Assembly (NCBI GenBank): GCA_014529385.2
Contig: CM043967.1
Coordinates: forward strand, 131,001 to 191,000
DNA from: Adiantum capillus-veneris
Lineage: Eukaryota > Streptophyta > Polypodiopsida > Polypodiales > Pteridaceae
Direction: 5' to 3'
DNA length: 60,000 bases
Below are positions 1 through 11,905 of the stretch, piece after piece (positions within the stretch are counted from its first letter, which is position 1; the number at the start of each line of letters is the position of its first letter). The notes beneath the pieces were generated by a model, which was given only the letters and a program-made list of their open reading frames with translations, did not search any database and had not been told where the DNA came from. A program made the translations under genes and the position numbers.

Positions 1-2300
1 AAGTGGTGGATCTAGGATCTACTCATCCCACAAACATTGGGTAAAAATTACAAATGTTATGATGGCCAAGTGTTGAATGCACCTAACTTTAAGACATGGG
101 TTAGAATGGCCAAGTGGTGGATATGGGAGACACCAACAATTGGATCCACATTTCAAGACTTTGTTTATAATGGCCATGTGGTGGATCTTTGATGCACCTA
201 CTTCCCAATTCTTAGTCTAAATGGACAAGTGGTGGATCTAAGATTTACTCATCCCACAAACATTGTGTAAAATTACAAGTGTTTTGATGACCAAGTGTTG
301 AATGCACCTAACTTTAAGACATGGGTTAGAATGGCCAAGTGGTGGATCTAGGACACACCAACAATTGAATCCACAATTCAAGACTTTTTTATAATGGCCA
401 TGTGGTGGATCTTTGATGCACTTACTTCCGAATTCTTAGTATAAATGGCCAAGTGGCGGATCTAAGATCTACTGATCCCACAAAAATTGTGTAAAATTAC
501 AAGTGTTATATTGTCCAAGTGTTGAATGCTCGTAGCTTTAAGACATGGTTAGAATGGCCAAGTGGTGGATCTAGGAGACACCAAAAATTGGATCCACAAT
601 TTAAGTCTTTGTTATAATGGCCAACTGGTGGATCTTTGATGCACCTACTTCCCAATTATTAGTCTTAATGTCCAATTGGTGGATCTAGGATGTACTCATG
701 CCACAAACATTGGATATAAATTACAAATGTTATGATGGACAAGTGTTGAATGCACCTAACTTTAAGACATGGGTTAGAATGGCCAAGTGGTGGATCTAGG
801 AGACACCAACAATTGGATCCACATTTCAAGCCTTCATTTATAATGGCCAAGTGGTGGATCTTTGACGCACCCACTTCTCAATTCATAGTCTAAATGGCCA
901 AGTGGTGGATCTAAGATCTATTGATCCCAAAAACATTGTGTAAAATTACAAGTGTTTTGATGGGCAAGTGTTGAATGCACCTAACTTTAAGACATGGGTT
1001 AGAATGGCCAAGTGGTGGATCTAGGAGACACCAACAATTGGATCCACAATTCAAGACTTTGTTTATAATGGCCATGTGGTGGATCTTTGATGCACCTACT
1101 TCCCAATTCTTAGTCTAAATGGACAAGTGGTGGATCTAAGATCTATTGATCCCACAAACATTGTGTAAAATTACAAGTGTTTTGATGACCGAGTGTTGAA
1201 TGCACCTAACTTTAAGACATGGGTTAGAATGGCCAAGTGGTGGATCTAGGACACACCAACAATTGAATCCACAATTCAAGACTTTGTTATAATGGCCATG
1301 TGGTGGATCTTTGATGCACTTACTTCCGAATTCTTAGTATAAATGGCCAAGTGGTGGATCTAAGATCTACTGATCCCACAAACATTGTGTAAAATTACAA
1401 GTGTTATATTGTCCAAGTGTTGAATGCTCGTAGCTTTAAGACATGGTTAGAATGGCCAAGTGGTGGATCTAGGAGACACCAAAAATTGGATCCACAATTT
1501 AAGTCTTTGTTATAATGGCCAACTGGTGGATCTTTGATGCACCTACTTCCAAATTATTAGTCTTAATGTCCAATTGGTGGATCTAGGATCTACTCATGCC
1601 ACAAACATTGGATATAAATTACAAATGTTATGATGGACAAGTGTTGAATGCACCTAACTTTAAGACATGGGTTAGAATGGCCAAGTGGTGTATCTAGGAG
1701 ACACCAACAATTGGATCCACATTTCAAGCCTTAGTTTATAATGGCCAAGTGGTGGATCTTTGATGCACCCACTTCTCAATTTGTAGTCTAAATGGCCAAG
1801 TGGTGGATCTTTGATGCACCCACTTCTCAATTTGTAGTTTAAATGGCCAAGTGGTGGATCTAAGATCTATTGATCCCAAAAACATTGTGTAAAATTACAA
1901 GTGTTTTGATGGGCAAGTGTTGAATGCACCTTACTTTAAGAGATGGGTTAGAATGGCCAAGTGGTGGATCTAGGAGACACCAACAATTGGATCCAGAATT
2001 CAAGACTTTGTTATAATGGCCAAGTTGTGGATCTTTGATGCACCTACTTTCCAATTCTTAGTCTAAATGGCCAAGTGGCTGATCTAAGATCTATTGATCC
2101 CACAAACATTGTGTAAAATTACAAGTGTTATGATGACCAAGTGTTGAATGTACCTAACATTAAGAGATGGGTTAGAATGGCCAAGTGGTGGATCTATGAG
2201 ACACCAACAACTGGATCCACCATTAAAGCCTTTGTTATAATGGTCAAGTGGTAGATCTTTGATGCACCTACTTCCCAATTCTTAATCTAAATGGCCAAGT
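1..2300. repeat. Satellite array, 898-bp higher-order repeat block
   Basis: Tandem satellite with a monomer of about 224 bp. Each monomer has four sub-repeats that begin ATGGCCAAGTG: (a) about 67 bp with GGATCTACTCATCCCACAAA, (b) about 43 bp with TTGAATGCACCTAACTTTAA, (c) about 63 bp with GACACCAACAATTGGATCC, (d) about 51 bp with TTTGATGCACCTACTTCCC. Diagnostic variants recur exactly 898 bp apart (221/1119, 456/1354, 666/1564), so four monomers form a higher-order unit present twice. A sub-repeat (d) is duplicated near 1745-1850. Short frames on the minus strand are satellite translation, not genes. Confidence 0.93.
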
Positions 2301-5300
2301 GGTGGATCTAGGATCTACTCATCGCACAAACATTGTTTAAAATTACAAGTGTTATGATGACCAAGTGTTGAATGCATCTGATTTTAAGACATGGGTTAGA
2401 ATGGCGAAGTGGTGAATCTAGGAGACACCAACAATTGGATCCACATGTCAAACCTTCTAATTGCCAAGTGGTGGATCTTTGATGCGCCTATTTTGTAATT
2501 CTTAGTATGAATGGCCAAGTGCTGGATCTCGGATCTGCTCATCCCACAGAACTTGTGTAGAATTACAAGTGTTGTGATGGCCAAGTGTTGAATGCACCTA
2601 ACTTTAAGACATGGTTAGAATGCCAAGCGGTGGATCCAGGAGACATCAACAATTGGATCCACATTTCAAGCATTCATTATTATAATGGCCAAGTGGTAAA
2701 TCTTTTGATGCACCTACTTCCTAATTCTTACTCTAAATGGCCAAGTGGTGGATCCAAGATCTACTAATCCCACAAACATTGTGTAGAATTACAACTGTTA
2801 TGATGGCCAAGTGTTGAATGCATCTAACGTTAAGACATGGGTTAGAATGGCTAAAGTGGTGGATCTAGGAGAGACAAACAATTGGATCCACAATTCAAGG
2901 ATTCAATATAATGATAACGTGGTGGATCTTTGATGCACCTACTTCCCAATTCTTAGGGTAAATGGCCAAATGCTGGAACTTTCATGCACCTACTTCCAAG
3001 TTTCTAGTCTAAATGGCCAAGTGGTGGATCTGGGGTCTACTCATACCACAAACATTGTGTAAAATTACAAGTCTTCTGATGTCCAAGTGTGGCATTCATC
3101 TAACTTTAAGACAAGGGTTAGAATGGCCAAATGGTGGATCTAGGGTACACCCAGAATTGGATCCACCATTCAAGCCTTCGTTATAATGGCCAAGTGGTGG
3201 ATCAAGGATCCGCTCATCCCACAAACCTTGTGTAGAATTACAAGTGTTGTGATGGCCAAGTATTGAATGCACCTGATTTTAAGACATGGTTAGAATTCCA
3301 AGTGGTGGATCTTTGATGTACCTACTTCGCAATTGTTAGTCTAAATGGCCAAGTGGTGGATCTAGGATCTACTCATTCCACAAAAATTGTTTAGAATTAC
3401 TAGTGCTATAATGGCGAGGTGTTGAATGCACCTGACTTTAAGACATGGGTTAGAATGGCCAGGTGGTGGATCTAAGAGACACCAACAATTCGATCCACAT
3501 TTCAAGCCTTCGTTATAATGGCCGACTGGTGGATGTTTGATGCACCTACTTCCCAATTCTTAGTGTAAATGGCCAAGTGGTGGATCTATGATCCACTCAT
3601 CCATCAAACATTGTGTAGAATTACAACTGTTAGGATGGCCAAGTGTTGAATGCACCTAACTTTAAGATATGGTTTAGAATGGAAAAATGATGGATCTAGG
3701 AGACACCAACAATTGGATCCACATTTCAAGCCTTTGTTATAATGGCCAAGTGGTGGATCTTTGATGCACCTACTTCCCAATTATTAGTCTCAATGGCCAA
3801 GTGGTGGATCTAGGATCTACTCATCCCATAGACATTGTATAAAGTTACAAGTGTTATTATGGCCAAGGGTTGAATGGACCTAATTTTAAGACATGGTTAG
3901 AATGCCAAGTGGTGGATCTAAGAGGCACCAACAATTGGATCCACATTTCAAGCATTTGTTATTATAATGGCCAAGTGGTGGATGTTTGATGCATCTACTT
4001 CGTTTTTCTTAGTCTAAAAGACCAAGTGGTGGATCTAGGATCTACTCATCCCACAAACATTGGGTAAAAATTATAACTGTTACGATGGCCAACTGTTGAA
4101 TGCACCTAACTTTCAGACATGGGTTAGAATGGCCAAGTGGTGGATCTAGGAGACACCAACAATTGGATCCTCATTTCAAGCCTTCATTTACAATGGCCAA
4201 GTGATGGATCTTTGATGCACCTACTTCCCAATTTTTAGTCTAAATGGCCAAGTGGTGGATCTAAGATCTACTCATCCCATAGACATTATGTAAAATTACA
4301 AGTGTTATTATGGCCAAGTGTTGAATGGACCTAATTTTAAGACATGGGTTTGAATAGGCAAGTATTGGATATAGGAGACACCAACAATTGGATCCACAAT
4401 TCAAGACTTTGTTATAATGCCCAAGTGGTGGATTTTTTATGCACCTACTTCCCATTTCTTAGTCTAAATGGCCAAGTGGTGGATCTAAGATCTAATGATC
4501 CCAGAAACATTGTGTAAAATTACAAGGGTTATGATGACCAAGTGTTGAATGTACCTAACTTTATGAAATGGGTTAGAATGGCCAAGTGGTGGATCTATGA
4601 GAAACCAACAATTCGATCCACCATTCAAGCCTTTGTTATAGTGTCCAAGTGGTATATCTTTGATGCACCTACTTCTCAATTCTTAGTCTAAATGGCCAAG
4701 TGGTGGATCTAGGATCTACTCATCCCACAAACATTGTTTAAAATTACAAGTGTTATGATGACCAAGTGTTGAATGCAGCTGACTTTAGGACATGGGTTAG
4801 AATGGCCAAGTGGTGGATCCAGGAGACAACTAACAATTGGATCCACATTCTAAGCCTTATAATGGCCAATTGGTGGATCTTTGATGCACCTATTTCTCAA
4901 TTTTTTAGTATGAATGGCAAGGTGGAGGATCTAGGATTTACTCATCCCACAAACATTGTGTACAATTACAAGTGTTATGATGGCCAAGTGTTGAATGCAC
5001 CTAACTTTAAGACACTTAGAATGACCAAGTGGTGGATGTAGCACACACCAACAATTCAAACCACAATTCAAGCCTTTGTTATGATGGCCAAGTGGTGGGT
5101 CTTTGATGCACCTACTTTCCAATTCTTAATCTAAATGGCTAGGTGGTGGATCTAGGACCTACTCATCCCACAAACATTGTTTGGAATTACAAGTGTTATC
5201 ATGGCCAAGTGTTCAGAAAACACCTATCAAGTGGTGGATCTAGGACACACCAACAATTCGAACCGCAATTCAACACTTCGTTACAATGGCCAAGTGGTGG

Positions 5301-8300
5301 ATCTTTAATACACCTACTTTTCAATTCTTAGTCTAAATGGTCAAGTAATGGATCTAGGATCTACTCATCCCACAAACATTGTGTAAAATTACAAGTGTTA
5401 TGATGGCCAAGTGTTAATGCACCTAGCTGTAAGACATGGTTAGAATTCCAAGTGGTAAATCTTTGATGTACCTACTTCGAAATTGTTAGTCTAAATGGCC
5501 AAGTGGTGGATCTAGGATCTACTCATTCCAAAAACATTGCGTAGAATTACTAGTGTTATGATGGCAAGGTGTTGAATGCACCTGACTTTAAGACATGGGT
5601 TAGAATGGCCAGGTGGTGGATCTAGGAGACACCAACAATTGCATCCACATTTCAAGCCTTCGTTTTAACGGCCGGTTGGTGGATCTTTGATGCACCTACT
5701 TCCCAATTATTAGGGTAAATGGCCAAGTGGTGGATCTATGATCCACTCATCCATCAAACATTGTGTAGAATTACAACTGTTATGATGGCCAAGTGTTGAA
5801 TGCACCTAACTTTAAGATATGGTTTAGAATGGCAAAGTGGTGGATCTAGGAGACACCAACAATTGGATCCACATTTCAAGCCTTTGTTATAATGGCCAAG
5901 TGGTGGATCTTTGATGCACCTACTTCCCAATTGTTAGTCTGAATGGCCAAGTGGTGGATCTTGGATCTACTTATCCCATAGACATTGTGTAAAATTACAA
6001 GTGTTATTATGGCCAAGTGTTGAATGGACCTAATTTTAAGACATGGTTAGAATGCCAAGTGGTGGATCTAAGAGGCACCAACAATTTGATCCAATTTCAA
6101 GCATTTGTTACTATAATGGCCAAGTGGTGGATGTTTGATGCATCTACTTCCTTTTTCTTAGTCTAAAAGACCATGTGGTGGATCTAGGATATACTCATCC
6201 CACAAACATTGGGTAAAAATTACAACTGTTATGATGGCCAACTGTTGAATGCACCTAACTTTTAGACATGGGTTAGAATGGCCAAGTGGTGGATCTAGGG
6301 GACACCAACAATTGGATCTTCATTTTAAGCCTTCGTTTATAATGGCCAAGTGGTGGATCTTTGATGCACCTACTTCTCAATTCTTAGTCTAAATGGCCAA
6401 GTTGTGGATCTAAGAACTATTGATCCCATAAACATTGTGTAAAATTACAAGTGTTTTGATGACTATGTGTTGAATGCACCTAACTTTAAGAGATGGGTTA
6501 GAATAGCCAAGTGCTAGATATAGGAGACACCAACAATTGGATCCACAATACAAGACTTTGTTATAATGGCCAAGTGGTGGAACTTTGATGCACCTACTTC
6601 CCAATTCTTAGTCTAAATGGCCAAGTGGTGTATCTAAGATCTACGGATCCCACAAACATTGTGTAAAATTACAACGGTTATGATGATCAAGTGTTGAATG
6701 TACGTAACTTTAAGAAATGGGTTAGAATGGCCAAGTGGTGGATCTATGAGACACCAACAATTGGAACCACCATTCAAGCCTTTGTTATAGTGGCCAAGTG
6801 GTATATCTTTGATGCACCTACTTCCCAATTCTTAGTCTAAATGGCCAAGTGATGGATCTAGGATCTACTCATCCCACAAAAATTGTTTAAAATTACAAGT
6901 TTTATGATGACCAAGTGTTGAATGCAGCTGACTTTAAGACATGGGTCAGAATGGCCAAGCAGTGGATCCAGGAGACAACCAATAATTGGATCCACATTCC
7001 AAGCCTTCTAATGGCCAAGTGGTGGATCTTTGATGCACCTATTTCTCAATTCTTAGTATAAATGGCAAGGTGGAGGATCTAGGATTCACTCATCCCACAA
7101 AAATTGTGTAGAATGACAAGTGTTATGATGGCCAAGTGTTGAATGCACCTAACTTTAAGACATGGTTAGAATGGCCAAGTGGTGGATGTAGCACACACCA
7201 ACAATTCAAACCACAATTCAAGCCTTCGTTATATTGGCCAAGTGGTGGATCTTTGATGCACCTACTTTCCAATTCTTAGTCTAAATGGTCAGGTGGTGGA
7301 TCTAGGATCTACTCATCCCAAAAACATTGTGTGGAATTACAAGTGTTATCATGGCCAAGTGTTGAATGCACCTATCTTTAAAACAGGGTTAGAATGGCCA
7401 AGTGGTGGATCTAGGATACACCAACAATTCGAACCAAAATTCAACACTTCGTTACAATGGCCAAGTGGTGGATCTTTAATACACCTACTTTTCAATTCTT
7501 AGTCTAAATGGTCAAGTGATGGATCTAGGATCTACTCATCCCACAAACATTGTGTAAAATTACAAGTGTTATGATGGCCAAGTGTTAATGCACCTACCTG
7601 TAAGACATGGTTAGAATTCCAAGTGGTGGATCTTTGATGTACCTACTTCACAACTGTTAGTCTAAATGGCCAAGTGGTGGATCTAGGATCTACTCATCCC
7701 ACAAACATTGTGTAGACAAGTGTTATGATGGTGAGGTGTTGAATGCACCTGACTTTAAGACATGGGTTAGAATGGCCAGGTGGTGGATTGAGGAGACACC
7801 AACAATTGGATCCACATTTCAAGACTTCGTTGTAAAGGCAGACTTGTGGATCTTTGATGCATGTACTTCCCAATTCTTAGTGTAAATGGCCAAGTGGTGG
7901 ATCTATGATCCACTCATCCATCGCGTTGTGTAGAATTACAACTGTTATGATGGCCAAGTGTTGAATGCACCTAACTTTAATATATGGTTTAGAATGGCAA
8001 AGTGGTGGATCTAGGAGACACCAACAATTGGATCCACATTTCAAGCCTTTGTTATAAGGGCCAAGTGGTGGATCTTTGATGAACCTACTTTTCAATTGTT
8101 AGTCTGAATGGCCAAGTGGTGGATCTAAGATCTACTCATCCCATAGACATTATGTAAAATTACAAGTGTTATTATGGCCAAGTGTTGAATGGACCTAATT
8201 TTAAGACATGGTTAGAATGCCAAGTGGTGGATCTAAGAGGCACCAACAATTTGATCCAAATTTCAATCATTTGTTACTATAATGGCCAAGTGGTGGATGT

Positions 8301-9077
8301 TTGATGTATCTACTTCCTTTTTCTTAGTCTAAAAGACCAAGTGGTGGATCTAGGATCTACTCATCCCACATACATTGGGTAAAAATTACAACTGTTATGA
8401 TGGCCAACTGTTGAATGCACCTAACTTTAAGACATGGGTTAGAATGGCCAAGTGGTGGATCTAGGGGACACCAACAATTGGATCCTCATTTCATGTCTTC
8501 GTTTATAATGGCCAAGTGGTGGATCTTTGATGCACCTACTTCCCAATTCTTAGTCTAAATGGCCAAGTGGTGGATCTAAGATCTATTGATCCCATAAACA
8601 TTGTGTAAAATTACAAGTGTTTTGATGACAAAGTGTTGAATGCACCTAACTTTAAGACATGGGTTAGAATATCCAAGTGTTGGATATAGGAGACACCAAC
8701 AATTGGATCCATAATTCAAGACTTTGTTATAATGGCCAAGTGGTGGATCTTTGATGCACCTACTTCCCACTCCTTAGTCTAAATGGAGAAGTGGTGGATC
8801 TAAGATCTACTGATCCCACAAACATTGTGTAAAATTACAACGGTTATGATGACCAAGTGTTGAATGTACCTAACTTTATGAAATGGGTTAGAATGGCCAA
8901 GTGGTGGATCTACGAGACACCAACAATTGGATCCAGCATTCAAGCCTTTGTTATAGTGGCCAAGTGGTATATCTTTGATGCACCTAGTTCCCAATTCTTA
9001 GTATAAATGGCCAAGTGGTGGATCTAGGATCTACTCATCCCACAAAATTTTTTTAAAATTACAAGTGTTATGATGAC
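2301..9077. repeat. Satellite array, ~2.15-kb higher-order repeat block
   Basis: Same 224-bp satellite, but the higher-order period is about 2150-2170 bp (roughly 9.6 monomers). The variant ending TGGATCTATG occurs at 3581, 5731 and 7898, and pairs of nearly identical monomers sit at 4261/4485, 6410/6634 and 8576/8800. The block ends at 9077 with ATGAC, one half of the target duplication of element A. Satellite sequence resumes beyond A without loss of phase. Confidence 0.92.
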
Positions 9078-9998
9078 TATTTTATGGCAAAACTACTCCC
9101 CTGTTCATGCTCGCAAGCGCCGCACAGACAACATACGTATTATCCGACGACACGACTTACCCGTAGGTGCACGTAGGGAATCTTGTTAGCTTGTCAGGCT
9201 GAGACCAATCTACACATATGCACTTTTATGATGCATTAATCACTAACCCTAGTAGAATGCACCCCACTCTATCCCTAAACGCTCACAACACCATTTACAC
9301 CTCCAATGAACTCGAAATCGCATCAAACTTACTAGTCACCATCCTCTCAATAGGATATACTTACCTATAAGTCTAATCTCACCAGATTTGAACCCTAGTT
9401 ATCTCAATTACAGTCGCGATAGACTCAGGTCATAATCCAAAAGTGGTCAAAACCTAAGTCTATGAATATCTATGTGTATCTAATCTCGTTCTCTTTCCAT
9501 AGAGCACTTGATTGTTGAAAAGAGGCACTGTTTGTGTTACTTACAAGAAAAACAAGCTTGAGGGAGGGTCGATAGCGAACAACTTGAAAATATGAATGCG
9601 TGGCGTGGGTGTGTAGCTCTAGGAGAGAGTACCGCGATGATGTGGTCACGTTGTGAATCTGGTGAGGGAGAAGCGCGTGGCAAAGAGAATAGGACACTCA
9701 CTCTCTCTCTCTCTCTCAGACTCGCACGACACAGGATTAATAATCAAAAATTTTATCTTAAGAAATGGTTCTAAGGTGACTTTTATACTTGAGTCACCTT
9801 AGCTCAAAAATGTACATGGGGTTCTCTTCCTCATAATTACAAAGTGGGAACAATTATGGGTCCTGACTGACTGATTAATCTTTACATAACCTAGACAAGT
9901 GGATCAAAATGATAAGACTTCTTTGACGTAAAAATGGGAATTTGATAGGCTTTACAAGGTGGGCTCATTACAACAGCTGGACAAGTTGGGCTCCAACA
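9078..9998 (-). repeat. 3' LTR of element A
   Basis: This 921-bp LTR matches 21115-22053. Its left terminus reads TA where the partner has TG, a likely point mutation; the right terminus is CA. It has only about eight CT units at 9702-9717 where the partner has 75 bp. It keeps a roughly 45-bp segment near 9840-9885 that the partner lacks, between short TTACA repeats. CTTTTATACTTG near 9780 gives a TATA box on the minus strand. Confidence 0.93.
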
Positions 9999-10033
9999 CT
10001 CCCCCCTTCCTAATTCATGTTTACCACGACATG
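9999..10033 (-). promoter_or_regulatory. Polypurine tract and adjacent hairpin, element A
   Basis: On the minus strand AGGAAGGGGGGAG abuts the LTR, which is the expected primer for plus-strand DNA synthesis. Just upstream (10016-10033) is an inverted repeat with CATGT and ACATG arms. Element C has the same arrangement at 34963-34998 with better-paired arms. Confidence 0.85.
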
Positions 10034-10051
10034 TCGTCTTTGTCTTCAGTG

Positions 10052-10687
10052 TCATTGTCCTCCTTCTTGGTTGATTTGATGTAGAAACGCATCATATCGC
10101 ATAGACTCGCTTGCCATTAATGGGCCAAAATTTTTGGATTTGTACATAAAGAAGCTTGTGTAAAATGCTTCTTCGAATGTTTGGAGATGGTAGCTTGGAA
10201 GAAACATTAGCCGTCTGAAGTAGGCATACAACACTGGCTCTGTAGGCGGCCCACTTAGATCATATGACAGCTCTGAGATGCTTCTTTTTGTATTCATATA
10301 CTCGGAAGTCCAGCTTTCTGAGAACACTGTGAGACAAGCCAAAATGGTTCGAGCTATTTTACATAACATCTTGCAGGATAGGTCGGGAGAGCCTCCGAAT
10401 TCTGCGATGGCGCCCTGAAGGGTTTTCACCATGTAAGAACCGGATATTCTCTCTCCCTCTGTAGGCCCTGGCAATACTGGATAATTCAGCCATGTAGGAT
10501 TTCTGCTTTGTAGTGCCTTATGTTGGCTGTAAGTGTACGTTCGGGGCGTTGGGCAAAAAGTTCTATCATTCCTCAGCTCAGGCGGTGCGTTGACTAAGTG
10601 GATCAGGTTATTAGGGTGATCCAAAAGCCATTGACGCCTCCACTTTGGCTGGCTGTCTACTATCCTGTTTTGCTATACCCGATCCTA
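10052..10687 (-). pseudogene. Accessory frame of element A, C-terminal third, after two TAG codons
   Basis: This is the same reading frame as the coiled-coil segment upstream, reached through TAG at 10685-10687 and TAG at 10673-10675. It then stays open for about 200 codons to TGA at 10052. The product is unknown. Visible features are a basic, Trp-containing start (PKWRRQW), Pro-rich stretches (PVLPGPTEGE, LSGPPTEPV), a mildly hydrophobic segment (KMLCKIARTILACLTVF) too polar to call membrane-spanning, and an aromatic-rich end. Its position between pol and the 3' LTR fits an env-like or additional open reading frame known from Athila and Tat elements, but I see no envelope signature. The lack of frameshifts suggests that the stops are late point mutations or that readthrough was tolerated. 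Confidence 0.6.
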
Positions 10688-11899
10688 TAATTCTCCTTCA
10701 AACACTAGCACTTGTTCTTCTTTTGCAAGCTGCCGTTGATGTGTCAGAGTTTCGTATTTCAGCAGAGCATAGGGTAACATATGGGCATTCCATTCCTCCC
10801 GTAGCTCTGCTGCTGTCCTGCCCGATCTGGAGAGCCCTTGTAGCATCTCCTTTTCTAGTTGCATGGCCTTGTACCACATCATCTCTGATTGCTTTTCCAT
10901 TTTCTCGGCCAGCTTCTGCTCTTCCAATCTCGTGACTGAATCTTCGTCTATTTCTTGGTCATTGGAGCCAAGTTGATCAGTCTGTGTATCTGGGGCCTCC
11001 TGATCATCTGATTCTTCCTCGTAGTCATCTTCACCCCCATATATTTCGGTGAGTCCAGTCAAATCCGTGGCTGCTTGCTCTAGGTGCACTCGTACCTGTC
11101 CTTGGTGTTGCCTTGCAGTTTGTAGAGTTGCGATTTGCGCAGCCATTGTTCTATTATTGATTTTGAGAGCTTGAAATTCCATCTCTTTTTGAGCTGCAGA
11201 CTCCTCTAACTCTTTTACCTTGGTGTGCAAATTTTCATTTTCCTCCCTGAGCGATTTGGAAACAATGCTTTCTATTTCACTGTCATGAGCTGGTCCTTGT
11301 TGTTGTTCACTTTGTAAGTCCGAAATTTGCCTTTGTAATTGATCCTCTGCTCTAAGCGAACTTTTGGCTATCATTAAGCGCTGTTTTCTTTCCAACTCCA
11401 GATCTCTCTTCAGTGCAGCCACTTCTTCTTGCGGGTGGACTACCGGTGTTGTTGGTAGCGACATTTTTTGTTTCTTTGCTCGTTCTATTTCCCTTGCTTG
11501 CATATCTGTTACTGCCCTCAAATCTTTGACTTCAATTTGTAAGTCATCGATGACGACTTGCAAACTTCTGACTGTCTCCAGCGCTTCTTGCTTTTCTTTT
11601 TCCAACCTTTGGATGTGTTCATCTCTGTCACTGACATATTCAAGGATTACATTGATTGTATCTTCACAAATGGCATTGAAATCTTCAGACTCCTGTAAAT
11701 TTTCCTTGAGGAGATTTACTGTGCTTTTGAGCCCCAAGATCTCAGTATCTCTGATGCTGATCAGTTTTAGAGTGTCATCTCTTTGCTCCTGCAGTCTCAG
11801 AACTTCTTGATGGGTTTTTTCTAACTTCGTTTTGTTGGACCTGTTCTGATCAGCTAACCATTGACTGTGCAGTCTTGTTCGGTTTAGTAGGGTCTCCAT
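10685..11899 (-). CDS. Accessory frame of element A, coiled-coil segment (404 aa)
   Basis: About 230 N-terminal residues are rich in Glu, Lys, Gln and Leu in heptad-like order (for example NVLLKEN-type and EEVAALKRDLELERKQ stretches), giving a long predicted coiled coil. An acidic patch follows (EDDYEEESDDQE), then another helical Glu/Lys-rich region. The frame begins with ATG at 11899, only two codons after the TAA at 11906 that ends the preceding 522-aa segment, and it is in the same frame. It ends at TAG 10685. The two segments are best read as one ancestral product. No enzyme motif is visible. A structural, oligomerising or RNA/DNA-organising role is inference from the coiled coil alone. 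Confidence 0.65.
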   Translation of the reverse strand: METLLNRTRLHSQWLADQNRSNKTKLEKTHQEVLRLQEQRDDTLKLISIRDTEILGLKSTVNLLKENLQESEDFNAICEDTINVILEYVSDRDEHIQRLEKEKQEALETVRSLQVVIDDLQIEVKDLRAVTDMQAREIERAKKQKMSLPTTPVVHPQEEVAALKRDLELERKQRLMIAKSSLRAEDQLQRQISDLQSEQQQGPAHDSEIESIVSKSLREENENLHTKVKELEESAAQKEMEFQALKINNRTMAAQIATLQTARQHQGQVRVHLEQAATDLTGLTEIYGGEDDYEEESDDQEAPDTQTDQLGSNDQEIDEDSVTRLEEQKLAEKMEKQSEMMWYKAMQLEKEMLQGLSRSGRTAAELREEWNAHMLPYALLKYETLTHQRQLAKEEQVLVFEGEL

Positions 11900-11905
11900 T
11901 GACTG

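Noticed and set aside
1-9077. CRISPR-like or tandem gene array
   Set aside because: The repeat units are continuous without unique spacers, and the sequence is plant satellite.
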